IMG/VR virus record: IMGVR_UViG_3300044984_001225
Location: 1 to 22,220 of that record
Length of the DNA: 22,220 nucleotides
Source: a virus
Strand: one strand, 5' to 3'
Position numbers and translations under genes: made by a program. The notes under the pieces were generated by a model. It was not told the origin of the DNA, did no database searches, and saw only the letters and a program-made list of their open reading frames with translations. Shown piece after piece: positions 1 through 8,167 of this stretch. The stretch's first letter is position 1, and each line of letters starts with the position of its first letter.

Positions 1-8
1 GAACTACT

Positions 9-1841
9 ATGAAATCACTACGAGAAATGCGCGCAAGCGACATACCAAATGTACCTGCTGCGGCCGAGGTCGTAGATAACGGAACCCCTGCTATTTATGA
101 TAACGATGGCGAGGCGGATGCAACTGGACATACTCTAATCGCGCTCAATCATATCGCGACTATGGCTGATGACCTCTATACCGCGGTCGGCGATGAAGGC
201 ATCGAACTGTTGCCTGAAGAGATTGATGCAATCCTGAATTCATTCGATCTCATCTCTAGCATTCATGATAAGCACTCCGAGTTGTATGATATGCCAAGTC
301 AATCATACGACGAAGAAGATCTTGCGGGTGCGATGGATGAAGAAAACCAACTTCAGAAAGAAGAGCTTGAACTCGCGGAATCGCTTGCGTGGCAGACGAT
401 GGTCAAATCATTGGGTGTTGCAGGCTTTAAGATGATGCCGCCCGAGAAGTTTGCGTCCGGATGGAAACCTTCTAGTGGACAGGTTCATCATATGTTCGGC
501 ATCCAAATGCGTGCTGGTAAGTTTGCTGACACTTACTTCGCGATCACGGACAACGAGGCAAAGCCATACACCATCGTTAATGTTGAAGGTACTACCTCAT
601 ACGCTGAACTCGGCCAGGCACTCGCTGCTATCAAGAAGTTGACGAAGACAGGCACGGTTCAAGAAGGTGTATCTGACGAAGAACATGCGATCTCGGATAA
701 GTTCGTTCCTACTCCATGGGACATCATCGAAGCATTGGGCGATGAAGAAACGATCCGCCGCATGAATCGAATCAAGGAGTTTGGTGTCGGTCTTGCCCAG
801 GATGTTATCGTTGAACACATGATCGAGGAAATTAAGACAGTTGACCTCAATCTCAGTAAGGCTATCGGCGACTTCTATTCTGAACTCAAGGAGGCGTCTA
901 ACCCCGCTCATGGGTTTGCAGTTAGGTACTCCGTCTTCTCTAAGAAGGGCGATGGCCCGATCGTTCACAAGGAGATGTCGTTCCCTACCGCCGAGAAAAT
1001 GGAGAAATGGATGGACACCGCTGAAGACAAGGTTCCTTACTTCCACGAAATCCAATCAACGTCATACCCTCGAAAGAATGAAGATCTTGATGAAATGGTT
1101 GACATCGCTGAAGAGAACGTCGCTCCAGCATTGTGGAAAAAGGTGAAAGAGTTTATTGGTCAAGGCTGGGAACTCCAAGGCTATAAGGGATATCAAATGA
1201 GTGCTGACGTTGCTCATATGAGAAAAGGAAAGCTTGCAAAACACATCACCGCAAAGGGTGAAATCCAATGGCCACCTGTGAAGAAGGAGTCAGCTGACCT
1301 TGTTGAGAACAAGACTAACTCCGTTCTAACATGGGATGGCGCCAAGGGTCAAATGGATCCTTTCCGTCTCGAGGTTATTGGTCAAGATGGTTCTGTCGTT
1401 GCACGCCTACTCGACAAAGTTCTTCCTGCTGGAAAGGGCAACGTCTATGACGACCAAATCGGATTCAAGTCCACTAAAGAACGCGAAGCCGCTGCGAAGG
1501 CGCTTACACAATACTTCAAGGCTGTCAAGGAACAAGACCTAACCATCATTGACCTCGGCGATCTCAACGAAGCATTCGATGAAACGAAGTTCAAGAGACT
1601 CGCTATGACAGGTCTTGTTCCTGCCGAGGAAGTCAATGGAGTCGTTAGAGCAATGAAGGCACTTGAAGCTGGTAAGACACTTACTCCTGCTCAAAAGGAT
1701 TTGATCTCAGGCACCTTCCTAACACTTATTGGACTCGTCACAGGCGACACATCTGTCTTCTCCAAAATTCAAGGAGCTGCTAAGAAGGCGGTATCTGAGG
1801 AAGCAACTCAGGATTTGGATCGGAAACAATCAAACGCGTAA
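9..1841 (+). CDS. Hypothetical phage protein, 610 aa
   Basis: I do not recognise this protein. It is a long, soluble-looking, acidic and lysine-rich chain with no signal peptide, no membrane segment and no catalytic motif I can name. The N-terminal 130 residues are strongly acidic (runs of D and E around residues 103-123), the middle alternates charged helices, and the C-terminus ends in a lysine-rich tail. It opens with ATG at the window edge, so its promoter and upstream neighbour are not visible. Size and position beside small late-type genes would suit a virion or internal head protein, but that is inference only. Codon use matches the downstream genes, so it seems native to this genome. 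Confidence 0.85.
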   Translation: MKSLREMRASDIPNVPAAAEVVDNGTPAIYDNDGEADATGHTLIALNHIATMADDLYTAVGDEGIELLPEEIDAILNSFDLISSIHDKHSELYDMPSQSYDEEDLAGAMDEENQLQKEELELAESLAWQTMVKSLGVAGFKMMPPEKFASGWKPSSGQVHHMFGIQMRAGKFADTYFAITDNEAKPYTIVNVEGTTSYAELGQALAAIKKLTKTGTVQEGVSDEEHAISDKFVPTPWDIIEALGDEETIRRMNRIKEFGVGLAQDVIVEHMIEEIKTVDLNLSKAIGDFYSELKEASNPAHGFAVRYSVFSKKGDGPIVHKEMSFPTAEKMEKWMDTAEDKVPYFHEIQSTSYPRKNEDLDEMVDIAEENVAPALWKKVKEFIGQGWELQGYKGYQMSADVAHMRKGKLAKHITAKGEIQWPPVKKESADLVENKTNSVLTWDGAKGQMDPFRLEVIGQDGSVVARLLDKVLPAGKGNVYDDQIGFKSTKEREAAAKALTQYFKAVKEQDLTIIDLGDLNEAFDETKFKRLAMTGLVPAEEVNGVVRAMKALEAGKTLTPAQKDLISGTFLTLIGLVTGDTSVFSKIQGAAKKAVSEEATQDLDRKQSNA

Positions 1842-2030
1842 GATAATGAAACTACCTTTTCGTATTCCTACCTATCCCTTCGGGATCCGTTGGAGATCTA
1901 TTAAGATTCCAACATGCAACATTTATGTCGTGTTAAATACAATCAGTAGGTGCTTAATCAATATCTGAATCAATTTGGATTCGCATTGTTCGGCGCAGAT
2001 TCTAATTTATTTTAACACTTCCGGATTCAC
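1842..2030. other. Intergenic gap with a possible 41-aa ORF
   Basis: This 189-base gap separates the 610-aa gene from the next operon. It holds a small hairpin (ATCCC TTC GGGAT, about 1873-1885) without a following T run, so it is a poor terminator. An ATG at 1846 opens 41 codons ending at 1968, but the product (rich in I, R and P) is not convincing as a protein. The sequence turns AT-rich towards 2010, where a promoter could lie, but I see no match to the TTTACA-17-TANAAT promoters found elsewhere. Confidence 0.4.
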
Positions 2031-2435
2031 ATGTCAATTCAAAACCTTCGTAACCCGAATATTCTAATCAAGCCTAAGGTTGATCTCAACGAGAAGAACT
2101 TTGTTCTGTTTGCGGCAAAGAATTACATAAACCCGCGCGTTCTTGACCAAGAAGAGTTCGAGGAAGATCTGATTCGCTTCAAATACTTAAAGCGGTTGTT
2201 CAATCGTTACAAGGAAAAGAACGAATTGCAGGAGCGCTTGATTCTGAATCACTTGACTGTCATTCACAACGTGTTCAGTTTACAAGCAGCAACTGAAATG
2301 TGTTTCTTCAAAATTGATTCTGTCATGTGGCCAACCTTGAAAACATTTCTGCTATATCTTAACCTTTTACATCCTGACGAATACAAGACAATCCCATCCG
2401 ATATGTTTGTCGTCAAAAAACTTCAGCGACTATGA
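2031..2435 (+). CDS. Conserved hypothetical phage protein, 134 aa
   Basis: Basic, helical protein with many charged residues in the N-terminal half (DLIRFKYLKRLFNRYKEKNE) and a hydrophobic, tryptophan-containing C-terminal half. It resembles short conserved proteins of unknown function in T4-like marine phages, but I cannot name a family with certainty. The ATG at 2031 has no clear Shine-Dalgarno sequence. The stop codon overlaps the next start as ATGA, which implies translational coupling with the 187-aa gene and a shared transcript. No function is proposed. Confidence 0.8.
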   Translation: MSIQNLRNPNILIKPKVDLNEKNFVLFAAKNYINPRVLDQEEFEEDLIRFKYLKRLFNRYKEKNELQERLILNHLTVIHNVFSLQAATEMCFFKIDSVMWPTLKTFLLYLNLLHPDEYKTIPSDMFVVKKLQRL

Positions 2436-2995
2436 GTTTACTTTCACGCGGTGCCGACACTTTCTATGCCTTCCGATTCCTTCGACTGTTAACCACAGCA
2501 TGGGAGGACACTGGCGCGTTCAAAGCAGGATTGCTTGATAAGGACGGCAAGGTATTGCGGCAACCTGCGAACCCAGACGAAAGGTCGGTCTATAACATTT
2601 TTCACAAGCTCGTCTTCAATGTAAAGCGATTGGTCAACAAGGTTCCTTTCGGGAAGACGACCATTGCTTCATATCTAACCGCGCTTTACCTAATCAAAGA
2701 ACACACGTCAATGACTGACGCTGAGATCCAAGCAGTTCTTTCTGAGGCAACTAACGTTGAATTTCCTGCCCTAACTGAATCAGCTGAGAATGGTTTGATG
2801 CCAGGTCTATTCAGTCTTAGCCGTGATCTGCTGCATCCAGCAACCGCTTCGCCAATCATTCGGCGCGGTTCTCTTGTCGAAGTAGCTGACTCAGTTGAGC
2901 CATGCGGCCACATATTAGGTCAACCTATTTTCGAAGTGTTTCACCTTGAAACTAAAACCGTCATTAAAATAAGCCCCTTTGATATTGACCAATGA
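2432..2995 (+). CDS. Conserved hypothetical phage protein, 187 aa
   Basis: The N-terminal half is the most conserved-looking part: an opening MSLLSRGADTFYAFRFLRLL, a DxDGKV stretch near residue 38, then an F-x-VKRLVNK-x-PFGKTTIASY segment at about residues 66-82. Proteins of this pattern occur in T4-like marine phages, usually unannotated. PFGKTTIASY looks a little like a P-loop but lacks the GxxxxGK[ST] spacing, so I do not call an ATPase. It is coupled by ATGA overlaps to the genes on both sides (start over the 134-aa gene, stop over the 94-aa gene). Confidence 0.8.
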   Translation: MSLLSRGADTFYAFRFLRLLTTAWEDTGAFKAGLLDKDGKVLRQPANPDERSVYNIFHKLVFNVKRLVNKVPFGKTTIASYLTALYLIKEHTSMTDAEIQAVLSEATNVEFPALTESAENGLMPGLFSLSRDLLHPATASPIIRRGSLVEVADSVEPCGHILGQPIFEVFHLETKTVIKISPFDIDQ

Positions 2996-3276
2996 ATGTC
3001 GTAGCAAACATAGATACCACGCCGACGAACCACAAGCAACACCAGCGTTCGTCTGATACTTGGAAAATGTTCGACGTTCCATCTGATGTCTTCCGTCGTT
3101 TCGAGACTGGCCGCAACAAGTTTGAGCGGTGGTCAAAATATCTTGACGTCAATGATAAGGATCAAGCAGAGGTCCTAGCATATGCTAAGAAGCAACCTAA
3201 GAACACGATCGTACTTCGTGATTCAAGCAATGGCGTGCTACGACAAATTCGTCGCCGCGCCGCGAACGATTCCTGA
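2992..3276 (+). CDS. Hypothetical protein, 94 aa
   Basis: Small basic protein with an arginine-rich C-terminus (RQIRRRAANDS), last member of the 134/187/94-aa overlapping set. The ATG at 2992 overlaps the upstream stop (ATGA); a second ATG two codons on (2996) is out of frame. No motif is recognised. The RRR tail and positive charge would fit nucleic-acid binding but nothing else supports it. A promoter follows eight bases after the stop, so this gene ends its transcription unit, though no hairpin terminator is visible. Confidence 0.7.
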   Translation: MNVVANIDTTPTNHKQHQRSSDTWKMFDVPSDVFRRFETGRNKFERWSKYLDVNDKDQAEVLAYAKKQPKNTIVLRDSSNGVLRQIRRRAANDS

Positions 3277-3283
3277 AATTTGA

Positions 3284-3312
3284 TTTACACAGGGCACTAA
3301 CTGTTGTAAAAT
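3284..3312 (+). promoter_or_regulatory. Sigma70-like promoter, TTTACA-17-TAAAAT
   Basis: TTTACA at 3284-3289, 17-nt spacer, TAAAAT at 3307-3312. It belongs to a set of six promoters in this window with identical -35 box and spacing. The expected start (about 3319) lies next to the ATG at 3320, so the first gene would have almost no 5' leader. It probably drives the 59-aa ORF and the NrdJ operon. Confidence 0.8.
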
Positions 3313-3319
3313 ATCAAAT

Positions 3320-3499
3320 ATGGAATCATCTAAAATAGACAAGAACGACGCCGCATCGCTCTCCAAACTATCGAAGGAGGAGTTGATCGCTCGAGTGTTG
3401 TCTTTGCAGACATTGACACGCAATCATGATTACGTGTATGTAGACGCCGTCGCACGAAAAGGTTGTCATATCGGACTGCCTACAACACGGCCTGTCTGA
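3320..3499 (+). CDS. Hypothetical protein, 59 aa, probably leaderless
   Basis: Short ORF starting at an ATG seven bases after the promoter -10 box, so the mRNA would begin at or one base before the start codon. The product is helical in its first two-thirds (KLSKEELIARVLSLQTLTRNH), which reads like a small coiled-coil or leucine-rich helix, then ends GCHIGLPTTRPV. It falls just below usual ORF length cutoffs, but its promoter, codon use and position directly before nrdJ argue it is real. Function unknown. Confidence 0.65.
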   Translation: MESSKIDKNDAASLSKLSKEELIARVLSLQTLTRNHDYVYVDAVARKGCHIGLPTTRPV

Positions 3500-3535
3500 T
3501 ATATAGAATTGGGACGCATACGATTTTCAAAACTT

Positions 3536-5845
3536 ATGAGTATTAAAGCACTGTCGGCATACACTTTCTATTCGCGTTACGCGAGGTATAACACAACTAA
3601 AAAACGTAGAGAAACATGGGAGGAAGCCGTCGCGCGAGTTTATGCGATGCACCGCGAGAAATACGCTGAACAGATCGCTGCTAATCCAGAGCTTGACTCG
3701 CTTATCGCATTTGCACAGTCGATGCAGAACAAGAAGCGTGTGTTGGCTGCGCAACGATCATTACAGTTTGCGGGTGCGCCTATCTTCAAGCATGAACTCA
3801 AGATGTTCAACTGTTTGTTCACGCACATCGACCGTGAACGCGTTTTTGCAGAAACCCTATACTCACTCCTTTGCGGATGCGGTGTAGGTTTTTCAGTTCA
3901 AAAGCAACACGTCAAGAAGTTACCTAAGCTTGTATCCGAAACACCTACTGAGGAAGTTCATTGGGTTATTGCTGACTCGATTGAAGGATGGGCAGACGCA
4001 ATTGGCGTTCTCATCGCGTCCTTCCTTCCAAAGTCGAAGGAGTTTCCTGAGTATGCAAATAAGAAGATCGTTTTCGACTATTCGTTGATCCGTCCTGCAG
4101 GCGCGTTGATTGCAGGACAGTTCACTGCGCCAGGTCCTGACGGTTTGCGTGCTGCTATTGAAAAGGTAACAGCTCTCATATCTGGACGTATTAGCAGCGA
4201 GGCTTTCAAATCTGGAGAGTTTGCGAACAAGCTCCGTCCGATTGACTGTTATGACGTCATCATGCATATCTCAGATGCTGTTCTCTCGGGCGGTGTTCGT
4301 CGTTCAGCCACACTATGTTTGTTCTCACACGACGATCCGGATATGCTTACCGCAAAGACCGGTAATTGGTTCGTCAATAATCCGCAACGCGCTAGGTCGA
4401 ATAATTCAGCCGCTCTCCTGAAGGGATATGTTTCTCGGAAGGAGTTTGCAACATTGATGAAGTCGACCAAGGAGTTTGGCGAGCCAGGCTTTATTTGGAT
4501 GGACGACCTTGACTTTGGATACAACCCATGTGTTGAGATCGGGATGTACCCTCGAACACGTGACGGTCGTTCTGGATTCCAAGGATGCAACCTAACCGAG
4601 ATCAACGGTAAGTGGTGTGATACCCGCGAGAACTTCCTTCGCGCATGTGAGGCTTCAGCAATCATCGGTACACTCCAAGCCGGTTACACGAACTTCAAGT
4701 ATTTGAGCAAAGAGTCGAAGGAGATCTTTGACGAGGAGGCATTGCTTGGTTGTTCTATCACGGGTATGATGGATAACCCAGACGTTATTTTTGATGAGGC
4801 TCTTCAACGCGAAGCAGGACAATACATTCTCGAAACGAATAAGAAAGTTGCGGGAATGTTAGGTATTAGACCTGCCGCTCGTGCAACATGTGTCAAGCCT
4901 GCAGGATCAACCTCGTGCGTGTTAGGTACTGCATCGGGCATTCACCCCCACCACGCTAAGCGATACATCCGTCGTGTTCAGGCAAACAAAGGCGAGTTCT
5001 GTTTGCAAGAAACACAACGTCGCAATCCTGCGGCGGTCGAGGACTCTGTTTGGTCGTCGAATAAAACAGATGCCGTCATTTCATTCCTATGTGAAGTTCC
5101 AGGCGGCGCTATCGTCAAGAACCAACTCACCGCGGTCCAACTACTCGAGAAGGTAAAACTCACTCAACAGAATTGGGTTGGGGCAGGGACAGACGTTTCC
5201 CTTTGTGTTAATCCTAAGCTGAGGCACAACGTGTCGAACACGATTACGGTTAAGGACGACGAGTGGGTGGCAGTCGAGGATTTCATTTTCGATAACCAAG
5301 AATGGTTCGCAGGCATCTCGCTATTGTCATCATCCGGCGACCTTGACTATGCACAGGCTCCGTTCGCGACCGTGATGACTCCGCTCGAACTCGTCAAGGA
5401 ATACGGCGATGCATCGGTCTTTGCATCAGGCTTGATTGTTGACGGTCTTGCTGCCTTTGACGACAATCTTTGGAAGGCTTGTGATACCGTTCTTGGTTTT
5501 GGCGATGACTTATCAGGAGCCTATGATGTTCCTGAGTATCCTAAGAAGAAAACTAACAAGGACTTGGTTGAGTACTTCCTTGCGCGCGACGTATTTGACG
5601 CATGGTTCAACAAGAGCGATTGGGTTCGTCGCGTTCGACAATTCGCGGATCGTTACTTCGACACGGACATTCGGCGCGCGACATATTGCCTCAAGCACGT
5701 CTCGTTGTGGAAGACATGGTGCGATCTTAAGCGTGACTATGTTGAGATTGATTGGACCGTTGCAATCGAAGAGGCGCAAACATTCGTTGATGCAGACACT
5801 CTAGGTGCACAGGCATGCTCAGGCGGATCCTGTGAACTGATATGA
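3536..5845 (+). CDS. nrdJ: Class II (adenosylcobalamin-dependent) ribonucleotide reductase
   Basis: Converts ribonucleotides to deoxyribonucleotides through a cobalamin-generated thiyl radical, supplying dNTPs for phage DNA synthesis with or without oxygen. Numbering from ATG 3536 (769 aa): FNC at C93 and GCNL at C351 look like the redox pair, and the NPCVE motif gives N330, C332 (thiyl radical) and E334, the class II catalytic triad. PAGS near 456-459 is the phosphate loop. C761 and C766 near the C-terminus (CSGGSC) are the shuttle cysteines that take electrons from thioredoxin or glutaredoxin. Length suits the monomeric Lactobacillus-type RTPR family (about 740 aa). A TTG at 3509 would add nine residues but has no better ribosome site; I prefer ATG 3536. 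The stop overlaps the [2Fe-2S] gene (ATGA). T4 itself uses class Ia NrdAB, so this is a lineage difference. Confidence 0.95.
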   Translation: MSIKALSAYTFYSRYARYNTTKKRRETWEEAVARVYAMHREKYAEQIAANPELDSLIAFAQSMQNKKRVLAAQRSLQFAGAPIFKHELKMFNCLFTHIDRERVFAETLYSLLCGCGVGFSVQKQHVKKLPKLVSETPTEEVHWVIADSIEGWADAIGVLIASFLPKSKEFPEYANKKIVFDYSLIRPAGALIAGQFTAPGPDGLRAAIEKVTALISGRISSEAFKSGEFANKLRPIDCYDVIMHISDAVLSGGVRRSATLCLFSHDDPDMLTAKTGNWFVNNPQRARSNNSAALLKGYVSRKEFATLMKSTKEFGEPGFIWMDDLDFGYNPCVEIGMYPRTRDGRSGFQGCNLTEINGKWCDTRENFLRACEASAIIGTLQAGYTNFKYLSKESKEIFDEEALLGCSITGMMDNPDVIFDEALQREAGQYILETNKKVAGMLGIRPAARATCVKPAGSTSCVLGTASGIHPHHAKRYIRRVQANKGEFCLQETQRRNPAAVEDSVWSSNKTDAVISFLCEVPGGAIVKNQLTAVQLLEKVKLTQQNWVGAGTDVSLCVNPKLRHNVSNTITVKDDEWVAVEDFIFDNQEWFAGISLLSSSGDLDYAQAPFATVMTPLELVKEYGDASVFASGLIVDGLAAFDDNLWKACDTVLGFGDDLSGAYDVPEYPKKKTNKDLVEYFLARDVFDAWFNKSDWVRRVRQFADRYFDTDIRRATYCLKHVSLWKTWCDLKRDYVEIDWTVAIEEAQTFVDADTLGAQACSGGSCELI

Positions 5846-6069
5846 TCACGTCATGCATATGCTATCACAAGACATTTCGTGAGATCCTCGTGATAGCGAA
5901 GGAGAACGGCGTGACTTCTATATCCACACTTCGCAATAAATACAAGATATGCAACAAGTGTAAACTCTGCAACCCATACGTCGAGGAGGCGTTAGTGACA
6001 GGGCAAACTGAATTCACAGGCTTGTATAAATCTAGACGAAAACATGATCGAAAAAACGAAATGCCGTAA
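5842..6069 (+). CDS. BFD-like [2Fe-2S]-binding protein, 75 aa
   Basis: Four cysteines have the bacterioferritin-associated ferredoxin (BFD) spacing: C5-x-C7, 32 residues, C40-x2-C43. Between them lies TFREILVIAKENGVTSI, the typical helix-turn-helix of this fold, and CNPYVEEAL follows, as in BFD domains. C37 is an additional cysteine outside the ligand pattern. The protein should bind a [2Fe-2S] cluster and carry electrons in the cytoplasm. Its start overlaps the nrdJ stop (ATGA), so coupled translation suggests a redox role for the reductase, perhaps as an electron source for its C-terminal cysteines. That partnership is inference. The C-terminal 20 residues are basic and overlap the next gene by 26 bases. 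Confidence 0.85.
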   Translation: MITSCICYHKTFREILVIAKENGVTSISTLRNKYKICNKCKLCNPYVEEALVTGQTEFTGLYKSRRKHDRKNEMP

Positions 6070-6226
6070 TTGCGGAGCAGTGTACGAACTCATTTGGGAT
6101 GACACTGAAATGGATGATTGGCGCGATGACTTCGAGGATACCGTTGAGCAATCAGACGAAGAGTTTGAAACATCGGATCCCGCTTATTGCCCATTCTGTG
6201 GAACGCACTGTGACTATGATGAATAA
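6044..6226 (+). CDS. Zinc-ribbon protein, 60 aa
   Basis: Two CxxC knuckles, C7-x2-C10 (CRNC) near the N-terminus and C49-x2-C52 (CPFC) near the C-terminus, form a classical zinc ribbon, separated by a very acidic linker (residues 19-45, rich in D and E). Small zinc ribbons of this kind are common in T4-like phages and have no settled function; DNA, RNA or protein binding is possible. It is the third member of the nrdJ unit, overlapping the [2Fe-2S] gene by 26 bases. Confidence 0.8.
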   Translation: MIEKTKCRNCGAVYELIWDDTEMDDWRDDFEDTVEQSDEEFETSDPAYCPFCGTHCDYDE

Positions 6227-6229
6227 ATA
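6222..6229 (+). promoter_or_regulatory. Possible weak late box, AATAAATA
   Basis: Seven of eight bases match the T4-type late box TATAAATA. The predicted +1 at about 6235 is three bases before the ATG of the GIY-YIG gene at 6238. The box also overlaps the zinc-ribbon stop codon (TAA), so AT-richness alone could explain it. Confidence 0.35.
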
Positions 6230-6237
6230 AGTTCATA

Positions 6238-6687
6238 ATGGAACTTACTCAAATCAATCAGTGGTACTACAACGCCCAACCCTTCACGAAGGAGGCGGCC
6301 GCACAAAAGATTGAGGAAGGTTACATTGGATTCATTTACGAGATCACTGATAACCTAACAGGGAAAAAGTACATAGGCAAGAAGCTTATGGTTGGGAAGC
6401 GTCGTCTCCCACCGCTTAAAGGTCAGAAGCGGAAGCGTGTAAAGATGGTTGAGTCAGACTGGGAAAAGTATTTTGGTTCCAGCGAACTCCTATCCGCGCT
6501 TGTCGAAGAACGGCAGAACGATTTCAGTAGGGAAGTGTTATTCCTATGCAAGTCGAAGGGAGAACTAAACTATACGGAGGCTCGTGAACAATTCGCGCGC
6601 GAAGTCCTTCTCTCGGACGACTACTATAACAATTTGATTGCTGTGAAGATTCATGGCAGCCACGTGAATTCGCTTAGAAAAAAGTGA
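6238..6687 (+). CDS. GIY-YIG domain nuclease, 149 aa
   Basis: The GIY-YIG core is clear: GFIYEIT at residues 31-37 and KYIGKK at 44-49, followed by a basic stretch (KRRLPPLKGQKRKRVK, 54-69) and DWEKYFGSS (74-82), which recalls the region after the core in phage enzymes. A conserved glutamate could be E113 or E116 (ELNYTEAREQF). Such proteins in T4-like phages include Seg homing endonucleases and stand-alone nucleases that cut DNA once per recognition. Length and the absence of a NUMOD DNA-binding tail suggest a compact nuclease, not a full homing enzyme. No Shine-Dalgarno sequence is seen. Confidence 0.85.
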   Translation: MELTQINQWYYNAQPFTKEAAAQKIEEGYIGFIYEITDNLTGKKYIGKKLMVGKRRLPPLKGQKRKRVKMVESDWEKYFGSSELLSALVEERQNDFSREVLFLCKSKGELNYTEAREQFAREVLLSDDYYNNLIAVKIHGSHVNSLRKK

Positions 6688-6716
6688 TTTACAAAAGTCG
6701 GATTACTTGATACAAT
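6688..6716 (+). promoter_or_regulatory. Sigma70-like promoter, TTTACA-17-TACAAT
   Basis: TTTACA at 6688-6693 and TACAAT at 6711-6716 with an extended -10 (TGA just before the hexamer). The expected start near 6723 is two bases before the RNase H ATG at 6725, so the message would be nearly leaderless. It begins right after the GIY-YIG stop codon. Confidence 0.85.
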
Positions 6717-6724
6717 TGCGGTAG

Positions 6725-7591
6725 ATGATAATTGTCGACTATTCCGGGCTTGCTATGTCAAGCATGTTTTCTCTTAAGTCAAATGATGTTGACGAAGGCA
6801 TGCTTCGGCATTTGATCTTAAACTCCTTGCGGATGTATAACGTCAAGTACCGAGCAAAGTTCGGTAAGTTGGTTCTCGCGTGTGATGGCTGTTCTTGGCG
6901 GAAGAACGCGTTTCCGAATTACAAAGCGGCTAGGTCGATCAACCGCAAGGAGTCGCCGATTGATTGGGATGCGGTGTGGCGCGTCATCAATCTCGTGCGT
7001 GAGGAAATCATGGAGCATATGCCTTACAAGGTTGTGCAGGTTCGAGGAGCGGAGGCTGATGATATCGTTGCCGTGCTTGTCGAATCAACGCAAGAGTTTG
7101 GGCAAGGCGAGCCTGTGATGATCGTGTCAGCTGACCACGACTTCATTCAGTTGCAGAAATACACGAACGTGTCACAGTTCAGTCCAATGACGAAGAAGCT
7201 TGTGTCCGATAAGAACCCGCGTAAGTATCTGCTCGAGCATATCTTCCGAGGATGTGGAGGCGACGGAGTTCCCAACGTTCTTTCTCCTGATGACGTATTC
7301 ATCGATGCCACGAAACGGCAGAAGCCCCTCAAGGCAAAACTTGTCGATGAATGGATTGCCTCATACTCCAAGCTTGAGTCGATCATGGACGCCGACACAT
7401 ATCGCAACTATCTTCGTAACCGCGAGTGCATCGACCTTTCATACATTCCTTCGAATGTTGTTGAAGAGATCACGGCCTGTTATGAATCACAACCTGACAC
7501 TCCAAATGCCAAGGTTTTCAACTACCTCGTCTCAAAAGGTTGCCGCATGCTTGTAGGCAGCGCCGCTGAATTCTTCCCACCAAAACAATGA
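6725..7591 (+). CDS. rnh: T4-type ribonuclease H (5'-3' exo/flap nuclease)
   Basis: Removes RNA primers from lagging-strand fragments and trims flaps during phage replication, working with single-stranded-DNA-binding protein and the polymerase. It belongs to the FEN/5'-3' exonuclease family: metal-binding acids are visible as D5 (IIVDYSG), D54 (ACDG), E110-D112-D113 (GAEADD), D137-x-D139 (SADHDF) and D180 (GGDGVPN, the helix-hairpin-helix entry). FPNYKAAR at 63-70 corresponds to the conserved substrate-binding arch residues. Length (288 aa) is close to T4 RNase H (305 aa). Transcribed from its own promoter with a nearly absent leader; the stop overlaps the next gene (ATGA). Confidence 0.93.
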   Translation: MIIVDYSGLAMSSMFSLKSNDVDEGMLRHLILNSLRMYNVKYRAKFGKLVLACDGCSWRKNAFPNYKAARSINRKESPIDWDAVWRVINLVREEIMEHMPYKVVQVRGAEADDIVAVLVESTQEFGQGEPVMIVSADHDFIQLQKYTNVSQFSPMTKKLVSDKNPRKYLLEHIFRGCGGDGVPNVLSPDDVFIDATKRQKPLKAKLVDEWIASYSKLESIMDADTYRNYLRNRECIDLSYIPSNVVEEITACYESQPDTPNAKVFNYLVSKGCRMLVGSAAEFFPPKQ

Positions 7592-7878
7592 AATCTCGAT
7601 ACGTACTACACTTCGATCAAATCTTTCCTGCTGTTGAACTAACTCAACAAGGATCGGTTGTCATTCTTGAAGACAACAATGGAACTGTCGTTAGGCACTC
7701 TGCGTCTGACGTGTTCCTAACAGAGCTCGACGCAAAAGTCGAGTTGCGCTCCCGGGTTCAGCAAGAGGTTCAACTCGAGAGTCAGAATGCCAAGTCGGCT
7801 GCTGCTCGTTTGGATAATGCTATCTCGAGACTCGTTGATCTCAACTCGGAAATCTTTAACATCAAACACTCCAAATAA
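7588..7878 (+). CDS. Hypothetical protein, 96 aa, coiled coil
   Basis: The N-terminal half reads as a small beta-rich domain (YVLHFDQIF...SVVILEDNNGTVVRH), the C-terminal half (about residues 48-90) as one long helix with heptad-like spacing, probably a coiled coil that could form dimers. No known motif. Its ATG overlaps the RNase H stop, so it is translated with that gene. Function unknown. Confidence 0.75.
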   Translation: MKSRYVLHFDQIFPAVELTQQGSVVILEDNNGTVVRHSASDVFLTELDAKVELRSRVQQEVQLESQNAKSAAARLDNAISRLVDLNSEIFNIKHSK

Positions 7879-7879
7879 C

Positions 7880-8167
7880 ATGGGACAAGCAAAACGCCGC
7901 GGCACATACGATGAACGCAAGGAATCCGCTATTGCAGACAATCTCAAGACCATTCAACTTCTCAAGGAACGCGAAGACGCTTGGTGGGATTCATTAACTC
8001 CTGAAGAACAGCAGAACGTTGTTCGTGGTCGAATCAAACGAGCCGCTAAAACCAAGATGTACAACGACATAATCCGAGCAGGCCGAGGCGGTCCGCGTAT
8101 GTCTCGTCTTCCCAACATCGACTTACGCCCAGGCAGTGAAGCACTTTATGGACCTCTCGCAGATTGA
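7880..8167 (+). CDS. Hypothetical protein with MGQAKRRG start, 95 aa
   Basis: Starts at ATG 7880, one base after the previous stop; an in-frame upstream start inside the previous gene is possible but unlikely. The opening MGQAKRRGTYDERK is a signature shared by many small phage and bacterial proteins of unknown function (typically MGQAKxRGTxEER). The rest is basic and helical with a WWDSLTPEEQ segment near residue 35 and an arginine-rich C-terminal part. Basic charge would fit nucleic-acid contact, but no function is known to me. Confidence 0.8.
   Translation: MGQAKRRGTYDERKESAIADNLKTIQLLKEREDAWWDSLTPEEQQNVVRGRIKRAAKTKMYNDIIRAGRGGPRMSRLPNIDLRPGSEALYGPLAD

Noticed and set aside
597-1055. 152-aa minus-strand ORF within the 610-aa gene
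   Set aside because: Shadow of a strong plus-strand gene; no start signal and no protein-like pattern.
1846-1968. 41-codon ORF after the first gene
   Set aside because: Composition unconvincing and no ribosome site or promoter; noted only within the intergenic entry.
2432-2995. P-loop ATPase call from GKTTIASY
   Set aside because: The upstream glycine spacing of a Walker A motif is absent and no Walker B is visible.
3509-3535. TTG start extending NrdJ by nine residues
   Set aside because: No better ribosome site, and the family does not need the extension; ATG 3536 preferred.
4249-4665. 138-aa minus-strand ORF inside nrdJ
   Set aside because: Antisense to conserved catalytic sequence; shadow ORF.
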